Below are positions 53,276 through 64,000 of a DNA stretch of 64,000 nucleotides, piece by piece (position 1 is the stretch's first letter; every line of letters starts with the position of its first letter). Position numbers and translations under genes: made by a program. Under the pieces are notes generated by a model. It had not been told where the DNA came from and did not search any database. It worked only from the letters and a program-made list of their open reading frames with translations. Source of the DNA: Linyphia triangularis (Eukaryota; Arthropoda; Arachnida; Araneae; Linyphiidae); the NCBI GenBank assembly GCA_963978545.1, contig OZ021729.1, positions 83,618,670 through 83,682,669 of the forward strand. The letters run 5' to 3'.

Positions 53276-53705
53276 AGATTTTGTGTTTAAATTTCAAGAT
53301 ACACTTACCAATCCCTACTTCCTTCTACAAAATATACATTGCTGACACCAGCAGCCCATATACACCACCACACCATAATGCCTCCTCCACTGTGTTTGAC
53401 AGTTCCACATAAATTCTAAATTAACATTTGTTGATTTGGTTTTATCCAGACCATAACTCGATTATCTGACCCTTGGATATTAAATTTTAATTCATCATTA
53501 AAAAGAACTGATTCACAAAAAGATAACTGATAACTTGCATGCTTTTTTTGCAAACTCAAGGCGCTTTTTTCTGTTACAGGTACTTATTTAAGGATTCTTA
53601 CGGGCTGAAAGTTCATTCAGACCCGCTATTTTTATAATATTTCTCACCGTTTGAGATGTCCCTTCAATATTTTTATAAATTTTTAACCCATGTGCGACTT
53701 AAGCA
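53276..53705 (-). pseudogene. Tc1-like transposase, middle and catalytic part
   Basis: On the minus strand, reading down from 53700: VAHGLKIYKNIEG, SQTVRNIIKIAGL, a CNRKKRLEFAKK segment, FNDELKFNIQGSDNR (the first DDE Asp lies in NDE), VMVWIKPNQQ, GTVKHSGGGIMVWWC and GVSNVYFVEGS. This is the usual order for Tc1 transposases. The second Asp block (QDN-x-PKH) is missing, at least three in-frame stops are present, and the first helix-turn-helix has been deleted next to the TIR. The copy is inactive. Confidence 0.75.
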
Positions 53706-53881
53706 ATATCTCCAAAGTATTTCAATTTAAATACTTGCTGCGTTTTGTAAAAACCGACATTTATTTTAAACTTATTTTAAAGAACCAAATTAAACATAAT
53801 TTCAAAAGTTATTGAAGATATGAAGCAAAAGAGTAGAAATTATGTTAATTTATTTGTAACTTTGGCTTCCGTACTGAGACT

Positions 53882-53910
53882 GTAGACACATACCCACGGT
53901 ATGTGTCTAC
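53882..53910. repeat. Palindrome at the right Tc1 terminus
   Basis: GTAGACACATACC is followed by its near-perfect complement after a 3-bp centre. It straddles the element end at 53899 and its TA flank. Confidence 0.8.
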
Positions 53911-54974
53911 AATCAAATAAATCTGGTGACCAAGCACAGAACATAAACTTAAGCATTTAAATATAATTGAATATATAAACATATTGAAATAGCTTGTTTT
54001 TGTTTTTTTACATTGTGATGCCATAAAAAATATGGTAATTGTTTTTTGAGGTTGTACATTATTATGTCTTGTGTGCTATTAAACAAGGCATAATTTTACC
54101 TCTTCTTCTGTTATCCGATAAGCGTACTGCAGCTTAATCAAGACATCATCTCTAGTTTAATTCAAACATATATCTTATTTCCTTTTTGAATTTATCTTAG
54201 CAATCATCATATTTTGGTAAGAGTGCCTTGCTGGTTATCCGAGCTACATGTGAAGCTGTAATGACCGAAGATGAAAATTCACTATTCAAAATGTTTCATC
54301 TTGTGTTAATGATCATCAATTCAAAGTGTATGACTTTTTCTAAGCTTTAGGATCAGACCTACTTAAGTGTAATATTACTCTTAAGTAAGGTTATTTGTAA
54401 AACCTGAGATATAAAATATCTATAGTTTTGTGTTTAATAGCATTCTTTCCTGGTTTCATACGGCTGTTATGACGCTGGTACAACATTTTATCATATAAAT
54501 GATCTGTTATCCAAAAAGTCAGTCAACTAATTTTTACTATTTTGTAGTCAATAGGTCCTTGCCATATTTGAAAGAAAGTTTCTCAAAAGCACCTTTGGGG
54601 AGAATTTAGTTGATGGTTCATGGAGAAGACAAACCAACACTGATCTGACATGGAACAAGAGCCTGCTAAACCAGATGGGTGAAGCAAGACTTTCCTGGTC
54701 AATGACGTAGAGCTGAAGACGATTATGATAGTCAACAGGTAAATTACTCTTTTGATAGCAAAACTAGTTTTCTGGCTAAAATTTTTTAAATGAAAAATGC
54801 CATTATTGTTCATGTAGTTTTACTCATTTTATAATTTTTGCGCAGGAAAAGTGTGCATAAAAATTACTTATGGTTCAAATATATTTGAGTCATAAGCTTC
54901 AATTCCATTGACTATCCATGCACAATATTAATTTTTAACTAAAAATATGTCAATTTAAATTCTTTATAGTTTTG
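53911..54974. other. AT-rich stretch without a gene
   Basis: No feature was recognised. The 76-codon minus frame at 54583-54813 has no known motif. Confidence 0.45.
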
Positions 54975-55241
54975 AAATTACTATATATGTATATATATAT
55001 GTGTATATGTATATATTATATATGTGTGTATGTATATATATAGGTATGTATATATATGCATATAGATATATGTATGTATATATATACATAACAAAAGGAA
55101 AAAAATGAAATTACAAATGTAAAATCAAAAACATCAAAGCTATAGAAATACAACAAATTACCAGTACATATGCTAATAGGTTAAAAAGTTGCCCCATGGT
55201 ACAATTCCAAATTTCTGCCGTTTTTCATTTTATTTTGTTTG

Positions 55242-55272
<31 letters not shown>

Positions 55273-55275
55273 CAA
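54975..55275. repeat. TATG/TA compound microsatellites
   Basis: A mixed TATATG/TATA tract lies at about 54980-55089 and a (TA)n tract at about 55243-55269. Confidence 0.9.
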
Positions 55276-57525
55276 AATATTTACGTAATCCATGAAGCAA
55301 GAATCCATGGTGAAGTATGGCTGCTGTCAACATTTTGCAATACTAATTGAACATAACAGCATTAATTTCTTTCAAATTTCAAGAAATTGTAGTCTTCAGA
55401 TATATCTTCTATGAAATGTAATTGATTTAGAAGAAATACAATAATGCCACTAAGGAAAAAGTTAAGCCTGAGGATGTTTTTTTTTTTTTTTTTTTTTTTT
55501 AGCTTCTGAATTCTCTAATTGACCATATATGTTATGCGTGTGTTATTGTCTATGTATGAAAGTGAAATTAGTTTTTCTATATAAAGACTGGAGTACTTAC
55601 TTTAAAGTTTATCGCCCTACTTACTTGCAAAGTTTGAAACAACATATCATAGAGGTTAAATTGTGAAATAATTAGTTATAACAGTTGTCTAGTTATTCTG
55701 TGATATAACTAGTTTTTGTATAAAATTCCTAATGATAGACAATTAGATAGTAAAATAAAAGCACGCTATAATTTTTTATTTTATCTTTTGTTGCAAAACT
55801 CTAAAAGTAACAAAAGGTATAGCAAGCATCTTCTTCGAACAGTCGTTTGAAGCCCCTCAAATTACCTTATTATTTTAAAATCACTTACTGTTGCCAAATT
55901 TATTGCTTTTAATAATAGTGTTCTCAAATATCAATTTTGGGGAATTAGAGGTCCCAAATGGTTGTTGGACGTAACAACTTTCAGTAACAAGTCAATTTTT
56001 TTAGCAATAATTAAAAATGGACAAATATTTTTTGTCACTAATTAGGAAGTACTAGTCTGATAAAACCTCTGTTATCAGAGTGAGTCATAGATAGACATAA
56101 ATATCAGCATTAGGTATTGTATTCTTTTACTAAGAGATGTATTGAACCTTGATTCGAAAGGCAGAACTTGGCATGGCTCGGATATCTGGTCGTGTAGTGA
56201 TAAGTTGTATCTTGTGAATCCATTATTCAGTTCAATGGAACTTTTTTAATATATAAGTTATATTTTTTAAGAAATAATGGAGGGAAATGTTTAAAATTAA
56301 AAACTGTTTTAAAACCATATTTTTTTATTTTTTTTTGTACTTTTAAGTCTCACAGGTGAAAAGAGGATCATTTCCAGCTCGAGTTAACATATTTCCTACT
56401 GCATATTCATTAAAAACCAAAAAAAATAAAAATTGTCAAACAGATAGCAATATGTGCAATTGTAAATAAACTATTTGTTGGACGCAGAGGTGTGTTAGCT
56501 TTTTAATTGGTATACCATTATCAGTTTTAGTTTTGCAAAGGTAAGGTAAAAAGGATTTAAAAGAAAAAAAAATCAGAAAGTAGTAAGTCATACTATTCCA
56601 AATAAATTTGTTAGTAATTAATGGATTACAGTGATGAAAGCTGTAAATAATCACTTGTAACAATATCAGAATTGAGTATAATTATCAATTATTTATGTTG
56701 GCATTACACATTTTAATTACTATTATAACCTTGTTACGAATATTTAAAGTTGGCACAGAATTTCTGTTTTTATTTTTATGAACTAGCATTCTGTGCTATA
56801 ATTGCATTAGATTTTTAAAATTGCATTGTGAGTGGCAATTTTAAAAATGGTGTATTTTAAACTGAAATTTAAGAATAACCTATTTTTAATTTTCTAGGTC
56901 CAAAGCCTACACCTAATGCTCTGAAACATGGAGAAAGAATACTACATTGAAGGAAGTGGCATAATTCCTGACAGTCAGATTGACAGATACCTTGCCGAAA
57001 AGAAAAAACATTCTGCAATATTTAGTGTAACAAAGAATATGTTTGCTTTGTGTTCAATAAAATAAACTTATTACCTTCTTATGTTTTTCTTATGTTTTTA
57101 CTCTTATTTTAATTGCATATTTCCATTTTAATTGCATATTTCCATTTATATTTTTCTTCTATGCTAAACTTATAAAGGGGAAGATTTGCACAAAATGGCA
57201 AAACAACATTGTAATCAGTTTAAAAGAAAAATTGAGATGCATGAGATACATTACATTGTGCTTTAATAGATTTAGTCATGTTTTGTCTTATTTTTAAGGT
57301 ATATATTTAGCTGAGAAATCTATTGGAATGGATAAATTCTCTTGGTTAAAGGCTAATTAGGTAGTTAACTGTTTCATTGGTTTTTAATATAGGAGACTAG
57401 TTTTTACTTCCCAAAGTCTTGTTGAAGACGAACAAATATTTTCTAATGCTATGATTCTTTAATTTATTATACCATTAAGTTCATGTATATTAAGTTTAGA
57501 AAAGTTCATACTTATAGAAAATATT
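55276..57525. other. AT-rich stretch without a gene
   Basis: A T-run of about 24 nt lies near 55478-55500. An imperfect duplicate of TTTTAATTGCATATTTCCAT occurs at 57108-57145. No gene was recognised. Confidence 0.45.
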
Positions 57526-57629
57526 CAAATATTTTCTAACACTATGATTATACCATTAAGGCCAGTCATTAAAGTAATGACTGGCCTTGATAGTATAAAT
57601 TATATTACCATAGTATTAGAAAATATTTG
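57526..57629. repeat. 104-bp palindrome beside the 91-bp satellite
   Basis: The outer arms are CAAATATTTTCTAACACTAT and its complement; the inner arms are AAGGCCAGTCATTA and TAATGACTGGCCTT, with almost no loop. A second, partial copy of the outer arm (ACAAATATTTTCTAATGCTA) lies about 95 bp upstream, at about 57430. It could form a cruciform or hairpin. No flanking target duplication was identified. Confidence 0.85.
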
Positions 57630-57729
57630 ACGTAAAGAAAAGATACTGAGCCTCTTCATAGTGAGAGTAGGTACTTGAAACAGATATAGGTAGTTGATAA
57701 AAAAAATTAATTGTGAATTTTTTGTATAA

Positions 57730-59000
57730 TTATGTTGCAGGAACAAGGCTTTTGTTGTGAAAATCACATAGATGTCGCCAAAATCACTAAGATCACAATG
57801 TGACATCGCAGCGACAAAGCTTTCTTTGCGAAAATCGCATAAATCACACGGATGTCGCCAAAATCACTAAGATCACATTTAGGTCACAAAGCGATATCGC
57901 AGTGACAAAGCTTTCGTTGCGAAAATCGCATAAATCACACTGATGTCGCCAAAATCACTAAGATCACATACAGATCACAATGTGACATCGCAGTGACAAA
58001 GCTTTCGTTGCGAAAATGCATAAATCACACGGATGTCGCCAAAATCACTAAGATCACATTTAGGTCACAAAGCGATATCGCAGCGACAAAGCTTTCGTTG
58101 CGAAAATCGCATAAATCACATGGATGTCGCCAAAATCACTAAGATCACATTTAGGTCACAAAGCGATATCGCAGTGACAAAGCTTTCGTTGCGAAGATCG
58201 CATAAATCACACGGATGTCGCCAAAATCACTAAGATCACATTTAGGTCACAAAGCGATATCGCAGTGACAAAGCTTTCGTCGCGAAGATCGCATAAATCA
58301 CACGGATGTCGCCAAAATCACTAAGATCACATTTAGGTCACAAAGCGATATCGCAGTGACAAAGCTTTCGTTGCGAAGATCACATAAATCACACGGATGT
58401 CGCCAAAATCACTAAGATCACATACAGATCACAATGTGACATCGCAGTGACAAAGCTTTCGTTGCGAAGATCGCATAAATCACACGGATGTCGCCAAAAT
58501 CACTAAGATCACATTTAGGTCACAAAGCGATATCGCAGCTACAAAGCTTTCGTTGCGAAGATCGCATAAATCACACGGATGTCGCCAAAATCACTAAGAT
58601 CACATTTAGGTCACAAAGCGATATCGCAGTGACAAAGCTTTCGTTGCGAAGATCGCATAAATCACACGGATGTCGCCAAAATCCCTAAGATCACATTTAG
58701 GTCACAAAGCGATATCGCAGCTACAAAGCTTTCGTTGCGAAGATCGCATAAATCACACGGATGTCGCCAAAATCACTAAGATCACATTTAGGTCACAAAG
58801 CGATATCGCAGTGACAAAGCTTTCGTTGCGAAGATCGCATAAATCACACGGATGTCGCCAAAATCACTAAGATCACATTTAGGTCACAAAGCGATATCGC
58901 AGTGACAAAGCTTTCGTTGCGAAGATCACATAAATCACACGGATGTCGCCAAAATCACTAAGATCACATACAGATCACAATGCGATATCGCAAAAATCGC
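57730..59000 (+). repeat. 91-bp satellite array, about 14-15 copies
   Basis: GATGTCGCCAAAATCACTAA recurs at 57771, 57851, 57942, 58032, 58123, 58214, 58305, 58396, 58487, 58578, 58669, 58760, 58851 and 58942, almost always 91 bp apart. Each monomer contains the palindrome GCGATATCGC (or a variant) and ends CAAAGCTTTCGTTGCGAA. Copies at 57942, 58396 and 58942 carry CATACAGATCACAATGTGAC in place of CATTTAGGTCACAAAGCGAT. Copies at 58487 and 58669 share a GCAGCTACAAAG variant, marking a recent 182-bp duplication. Open frames of 66 codons repeat with the array and are not genes. Confidence 0.97.
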
Positions 59001-59185
59001 AAATTCGTCCCCAATGTCACAATGTGACGAAAAGCGATATCGCAGCGATATCACAAAGTTACGTCGCAAAACCCCCTCTAAAACGGACATTGGACGACTA
59101 TGTGACCCCTGTGTGATATCGCCGTGACATCGCGTGATCTCTATGCGATATCGCTTTTCGTCACATACTCGTCACATGGTTATTA
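59001..59185 (+). repeat. Unique right flank of the satellite element, palindrome-rich
   Basis: It is rich in CGATATCGC and TCACAATGTGA words but not in tandem. It contains CACAAAGTTACGTCGCAAAA, whose complement matches the single-copy relative at about 41560. This is probably the non-amplified end of the source element, ending near the CATGTGAC..CCTAATAA-type sequence at about 59185. Confidence 0.6.
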
Positions 59186-59539
59186 GGGAAGTAGTAAATT
59201 TTAAGCGGGGGGCATCATGTTTTGGCACAAACGCTACATGAAAAATTCCCAAATCTCTTAACCTGCGGCTTCTAATATGCTTTCGTTTTTTATCAGCATA
59301 CATGAAGAAAATGTCCGCACACCCACTTGAAAGACAACACAATATTCCCTTTGTATATTTTCCAGCTACTATGCAGGTTGGCGTGTAGTCTTATAGAATA
59401 GCGAAACAATCTAGAATAACATCAAAGAGATGTTAATTAATGACGTGAACTCGGAAGAAAGTTCAAAGAGGAATTAAGTTAGCGAAAACCAAGTTCCTAC
59501 TTAGAAGAATGCAAAGGCAAGTTATTATAAAGTATGAGT
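59186..59539. other. Non-coding spacer
   Basis: No feature was recognised. Confidence 0.45.
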
Positions 59540-59910
59540 CAATCACGGGGGCGGAGTGAGTTTTCTAATGCATTAGGTAGGTACGCTATGGATAATTCCA
59601 AAAATACTATGAACATTTTAGGGATAATTCTTACAAATTTTAGGGGTAAATCCGAAAATGTTATGATTAATTCCAAAAACGTAAGGGTTAATAACAAAAT
59701 TTTAGGGATAATTTTAAAAAACGTAAGGATATTTCTTCTAAAGCTGACATAGGCTCCTAACGAAGACATCCTTCTCAAAGCTTGTTCCAGTACCGGCAAA
59801 AAAAAAATACACATTTTTAAAAAAATTAACAATAAATAATTAAAATCTCAGAAAAGATGTTAACCTCTGGAGGAATATCTGTTAGGGCGAATGCGACCTA
59901 TGCATACAGG
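59540..59910 (+). repeat. Dispersed repeat, copy 2 (first copy at 16085-16725)
   Basis: It aligns in order with the 16-kb copy: GGAGTGAGTTTTCTAATGC, TTAGGTAGG, repeated GGGATAATTC/TTCCAAAAA words, AGCTGACATAGGCTCC, AAGCTTGTTCCAGTACCGGC, and GGGCGAATGCGACC. The overlapping frames on both strands (59534-59832) fall inside it. Confidence 0.55.
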
Positions 59911-61249
59911 GGGCATAAAATTGGTCCGGTAATTTTAAATTTATATCGGCCCAAATTTTCAATATAACCCATCATAATTAAATTGCAATAATTATTGTTA
60001 TTAATGAAATAATTCCATAAATTAATTTGAATTATTAAATATTTTTCCTAACTAATATGTTTTATTTGAATATTTATATTGAATAATTATGATTCCCATA
60101 ACATGAAATTTTCATAATATGATCGCAGCGGACAACTCTATGGCCAGTACGCCCCCCGGAGTCAATGACTAGTTATAAATTAGACGATTGTAGAATAATG
60201 GATGAGACGCAAGAATTAAGACTTGTAGTAAATTAGGCGCTAAAGTGTTTGCTGTATAAGGTTGTCCAAGATATCTCAGTTTTCATAATCGTAGATTAAT
60301 ACTCTTCATGAACTTGTTACAAATATCTGAATTTATCTTAAAACATTTTGCCTAAAAAAATTCTCTTCCTGCTATTTTCGTAAAATAACCGATAGTTATC
60401 TGCCATCAGTTTTAAAGAACCCTTTTCCAGACATATAATTGTGTGTAGTGTCAGTAAAAAGATTAAAATGTCTTCTTAAATAAGCTAAAGATTAATGAAA
60501 ACTCAATTTCTGATAATGCTACGCATGTGTTTCAGGAAATAAACGATTTAAAAGGTACAAATGCAATCACTAAAGTGCTTCAATAAATCCCGTTCGAGAA
60601 ATTTCCGTAAATATTATTCCAAAATATTTTATCTAGTTGAAATACTCAAATATTCGTTTGAACTTATGGAATTTTGTTGAGCGCGAGTTGGAATGGCCAA
60701 TTTAATGCAATATATTCAAGATATCTTTTCAAATGCTCTAAAATCATTCAGAAAGAATAACTAGTTGATAAGATAATCAAAAACCAAAAGTGGTGCACCG
60801 ACAAAGAAAACAGTATCAATCCGAGCTATCTTCCACAAAAAATAGTCATCCGAAAATCAAAAATCACGAAATTTCCAGGACATCTTAAATAGGTCATGGG
60901 TAGAAAAATTAAAGAGGGGAAAAAAAGTTTAGTTCTAAAAAGCATTCTAAGGATAAATTTCGCATTAAAATACTGTTTCCAGAACAGGAACAAGAAAAAA
61001 ACTAATATTGACGATTTGTTTAACAAGGTCATAACGTCTTCAATATAATAATCACCATTCTTAGTAACCGTTTGATATTGTATAACTGAATGCTCAAATA
61101 TTGAGCGCCAAGACTTATCTTGAAATGCAGCACATGTCGCGCCATAGGCAATTTTTAATAGTTTGACACGGATAGTAAGTTTTCAGGATAGGCTAGACTT
61201 TTAAAAGATCTTCCGAAATTTTAAAATTGTATGGGATTGTTTGCAGACC
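59911..61249. other. AT-rich stretch without a gene
   Basis: No feature was recognised. Confidence 0.45.
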
Positions 61250-61292
61250 AAACTGACATGATTACTATGTCGTCAGACAATTCGCCTGCAGT

Positions 61293-61550
61293 TCAACACA
61301 ACCACCTCTTTGTGGTTGGTTCACCATCCTGCATGAAACTTATCGTTGCAACACACTGGCGTAACTCAGTTAAATGGTGACGGAGCACGTTAAGGGGCCC
61401 CCAAGGGGCAAGCTCTATGAAGAAAAAACGGAAAATGAATGGAAGATGCAGAAAATCTGCAAAAAATATTTCTTTTGATGAGTAATTCATTTGATCTTGC
61501 GGATTGAGCTCAAGCTCAAATGCAATAATTAGGCTTGTCAACTGTGTCAT
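61293..61550 (-). pseudogene. Possible DDE transposase fragment (mariner/Tc-type)
   Basis: The minus-strand frame contains LRQCVATISFMQDGEP. A block ending F-M-Q-D-G-x-P with a preceding CV/QECV-like segment surrounds the second catalytic Asp in many mariner and Tc3-like transposases. The expected PHxA after P and the downstream SPDLNP block are absent, and a stop follows within 10 residues. The rest of the frame is unassigned. This is a short motif match and needs a profile search. Confidence 0.35.
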
Positions 61551-62970
61551 CCAAATATCCTTATTAGACGTCAGAATTTTCCGTGATTAGCCTTAATAAG
61601 CCATCAGATAGTATCAAATAGCCTTAATTGTCCATCAGAATGTTCCGTGATTATTCACTGTCAACCTCGCAAAGAGCAAGAAACTACAATTTTATTCAAG
61701 TACAAAACACCGGGCGACACTCAAAAGACGGAGCAGGGAGCTGTAGTTAATGAGCATGTAACAGTTTAGAGAGATACATTATCAAGTAATAAATGATAAA
61801 TAAATCTGTGAAAGGTCTTTCCAAGGTGATTATATGCAGTAAAAATTTTATTGCTCTAAACTTCCTTCCCATAATCTCATTAAGAAGTACTGAAAATTCC
61901 GTGCTCTCCTAATGAATAGTTTTTGTTGTAGAAAGTTCGTAATTAGTGAGCTTGAATAACGAAATCGCCATTTAGAGATTTTAGAAGTCTTCCTTTAATT
62001 AACATTGTTATGTAGCTAAGTATTGGCAAGTAAAACCTTATAAGTGAAGAAAATTTATCGCGCATAGTTTTAAATTAGAGTGGGGGGGGGGGGATTTGTT
62101 AAATGCGGAATAACAAACGTGGTTTAACACTTATGGAGTTAAAAAAGGTGAATTTTCTTAATTACTAAGTGCGTCCTTATGGTCAATTTTACTGTGGTTA
62201 TATTAAATTAAATATATAGCTTCGTCTCTATGCCAAATTTGGGGGACAATTTTACTCACTCATAAGATGGATTCATAATCACAAATCTTTTAAATTCAAG
62301 AGTAAATTGACTTTCTTCAAATTTTGATATTTTGGGGCATGCGATGCAACCCTTGTATTCCCCTTACATTTGAACATCTTAAATCTCTATTATATAAATT
62401 CAATATCATAAATTAATCGTACCCAACTGCTGGTAAGGAAAATGCAACTTTTTGAAATAAAAACGAATCCGCATTCGCGAATTATCAAGTAAAAGCAAAA
62501 ATATTATTTAAGTCGCACCCTTGCTTCCATTCAAGTTTGAATTCGACTCCAGAATACTTTAAAGTACAAATTTTACTTTAAAGTATGAATTTACAATTTC
62601 AAATATTTTCAAACTAAATTGTGAATAATTTACTTTTCGCGAAATGAAAGCTCTTTAAAATATTAGGGGGAAAAATAACGAATAACTGTATGTTTGTATT
62701 GTATTAACCTAACCTAGCTAAAAAAACCAAATGAAAATGGGAAATTTTTGCGATCTAAAAACAGTAAACACTTAGATAGTAAGCGAAGATGGATTTCAGT
62801 GAGTGAATGAGAATGCAGTATCGAAAATCTAAGCTTACTATTAACTTCACAAAACTAAAATTATGTTATTAAAATCAATAGATGCATTTAATTACAGCTG
62901 TACCCTTGACAGTAATATTTATATTATGAGTACCAAACAAGAATTAAAGGAAATTGCCATGTGATAATCA
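61551..62970. other. AT-rich stretch without a gene
   Basis: No gene was recognised. A G-run lies at 62083-62094. The N-terminal and first catalytic blocks of the transposase fossil that follows were looked for here and not found. Confidence 0.45.
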
Positions 62971-63868
62971 CATGGTACAATTTTGATGATTGCGGAAGTC
63001 GTTGGGCTTCGAGATCAGCTCCCACCACTATCAAAACATAATTTGATATTAAGAATGATAGATGGGAAAACTGTTAATGCTATCACTAACACTACATCTC
63101 CTCAGCGTTGTTATTTCTGTAGTCGGACTTCAAAGGATTTTAAAAAACGTGTCATCGTGCTTGACAAAAATTATTGACAGTACAAAATATTTCGATTTTG
63201 GTATATAACCTCTATACGCGTAGATCCGGTTGTTTGAATAAAATTGAAACTATGCAAATGGCAAGCTCGCAGAAAAGAGGAAAAGGAAATTGTGGAAAAA
63301 CAAAAGAAATACATGCAAGAAGAATTCAAAAAAAGAATGGGCCTTTTAGTAGTTAAACCAAAGCCAGCTTTTTGCAGTACAAATGACGGAAATACGGCAA
63401 GAAATTTTTTTCATAATTATGAAGAGTCTGATGATATGAAAACATAATTTATCGGTTTTACACAATACTTTTGGCAATTACAAGTAAATATCCGATAAAT
63501 GTAAGCAAATTCAAAATATTTTGCATAAAAGCTGCAGTTATGTTAGTGAAACATTATCCATGGTATCCCATACCCACTACTTTACATAAAATCATGTTTC
63601 ATGGATATAAAATTCTAGAGCATGCTATTGTGCCATTAGGCTTACTTTCAGAAGAAGCCCAAGAGTCGAGGAACAAGGACATAAAAGCATACAGAAAACG
63701 CTATTCAAGAAAATTTTCATCAATACAGATGTAGAAGATGTGATTCACAATCTCCTTGTTTCTTCTGATGCTCACATAACTAATAGTTCACGTAAACACC
63801 TAAAGAAAAGTTCAATAGCAGGAGAATATCCCAAAGAACTAACAGAGTCATTTGAAATACCTACATAA
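62971..63868 (+). pseudogene. Transib/RAG1-like transposase fossil, C-terminal third
   Basis: Four blocks follow the order of Transib and RAG1-like proteins. Block 1 (62971-63177): LRMIDGKTVNAITNTTS, then QRCYFCSRTSKDF, a Cys-x2-Cys zinc-binding half-site. Block 2 (63200-63447): LYA-x-IRLFE in another frame, then KWQARRKEEKE, KKRMGLLVVKPK and TNDGNTARNFF. Block 3 (63471-63734): FKIFCIKAA, HYPWYPIPTTLHKI, and LGLLSEEAQESRNKD, holding the probable catalytic Glu of the DDE triad. Block 4 (ending at the TAA of 63866-63868): VEDVIHNLLVSSD. Stops lie near 63175, 63233 and 63445, and frameshifts near 63200, 63450 and 63715. An AATAAA at 63897-63902 follows the stop. The two catalytic Asp blocks are not seen. 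Confidence 0.8.
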
Positions 63869-63896
63869 TCGTTCAATTAAATTTCGATTTGTACAC

Positions 63897-63902
63897 AATA
63901 AA
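63897..63902 (+). terminator. Candidate polyadenylation signal
   Basis: AATAAA lies 29 bp after the stop codon of the transposase fossil. AATAAA is frequent in AT-rich DNA, so position is the only support. Confidence 0.3.
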
Positions 63903-64000
63903 TGTATATAATGTGAATTTTTCTATTGTCTTGTTTCTAATTGTCATTTTGATCATTAATCACCTTAATACTAAATATTTTACTGTTGAAAATATATTTG

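Larger units (their letters stand above)
52594..53899. mobile_element. Tc1-like element with oppositely oriented transposase halves
   Basis: It starts CAGTAGGTAT at 52594 and ends with ATACCCACGG at 53899, flanked by TA on both sides (52592-52593 and 53900-53901), as expected for Tc1/mariner. Long terminal inverted repeats of about 190 bp align (52594-52785 with 53705-53899; shared TACGGAAG, AACATAATTTCTA, TCTTTTGCTTCATATC and GCAAGTATTTAAATTGAAAT). The total length of 1.3 kb is normal for Tc1. The two transposase pieces inside point towards each other, so the element is a chimera or carries an internal inversion. Confidence 0.75.

Noticed and set aside
58033..58870. Three nearly identical 66-codon frames in the 91-bp satellite
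   Set aside because: They recur because 91-bp units are in tandem. The period is not a multiple of three and the frames close at variants.

Overview
This is a eukaryotic, strongly AT-rich, intergenic or intronic window. I find no intact protein-coding gene, no rRNA, no functional tRNA and no operon-like organisation. The longest open frames (about 195, 151, 117 and 111 codons) are not recognisable, and most others come from simple repeats or tandem arrays. What can be identified is a dense layer of decayed transposable elements (Transib/RAG1-like, Tc1-like, jockey-type LINE, Ty3/gypsy, hAT and piggyBac-like non-autonomous elements, a tRNA-derived SINE) plus two satellite arrays. The mix fits an arthropod genome (arachnid or insect), but the species cannot be fixed from the sequence alone.

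Layout. 1-10 kb: AT-rich DNA with a TA microsatellite, a 338-bp hAT-type MITE with an exact 8-bp target duplication (1659-1996), a 247-bp palindromic GC-richer MITE (2951-3197), a 724-bp fold-back element bounded by TTAA (7953-8676) and a 410-bp long-TIR palindromic element (9325-9735). 10.5-12.5 kb: a CpG- and GC-rich island with overlapping open frames, the only stretch that looks like a possible promoter or exon. 13-17 kb: a possible piggyBac-like MITE, a LINE ORF2 fragment, a second inverted copy of the 338-bp MITE, and one copy of a dispersed repeat that recurs near 59.6 kb. 17.6-28.8 kb: very AT-rich DNA with microsatellites and a 19-bp minisatellite.

28.9-35.2 kb: about 42 tandem monomers of roughly 150-155 bp, each with an oligo-T tract, homogeneous in the core, diverged at both edges, with higher-order variants. 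36-43 kb: a gypsy reverse-transcriptase fossil, a 523-bp TIR element, a single-copy relative of the 91-bp satellite, and a 497-bp hAT MITE. 43.1-46.5 kb: a 3.4-kb hAT-type element with an exact 8-bp duplication and clusters of a GGCGATTT motif. 47-53.9 kb: a tRNA-derived SINE, a duplicated 270-bp segment, and a 1.3-kb Tc1-like element whose two transposase halves point in opposite directions. 57.5-59.2 kb: a 104-bp palindrome followed by a 91-bp satellite array (about 14-15 copies). 62.9-63.9 kb: a fossil of the C-terminal part of a Transib/RAG1-like transposase.

The elements do not form a pathway. The window is a record of repeated transposition, inversion and tandem amplification. The two observations most worth follow-up are the 91-bp satellite, which seems to have grown from a module of a dispersed element that is still single-copy at 41.4-41.7 kb, and the roughly nucleosome-length array with one T tract per repeat.
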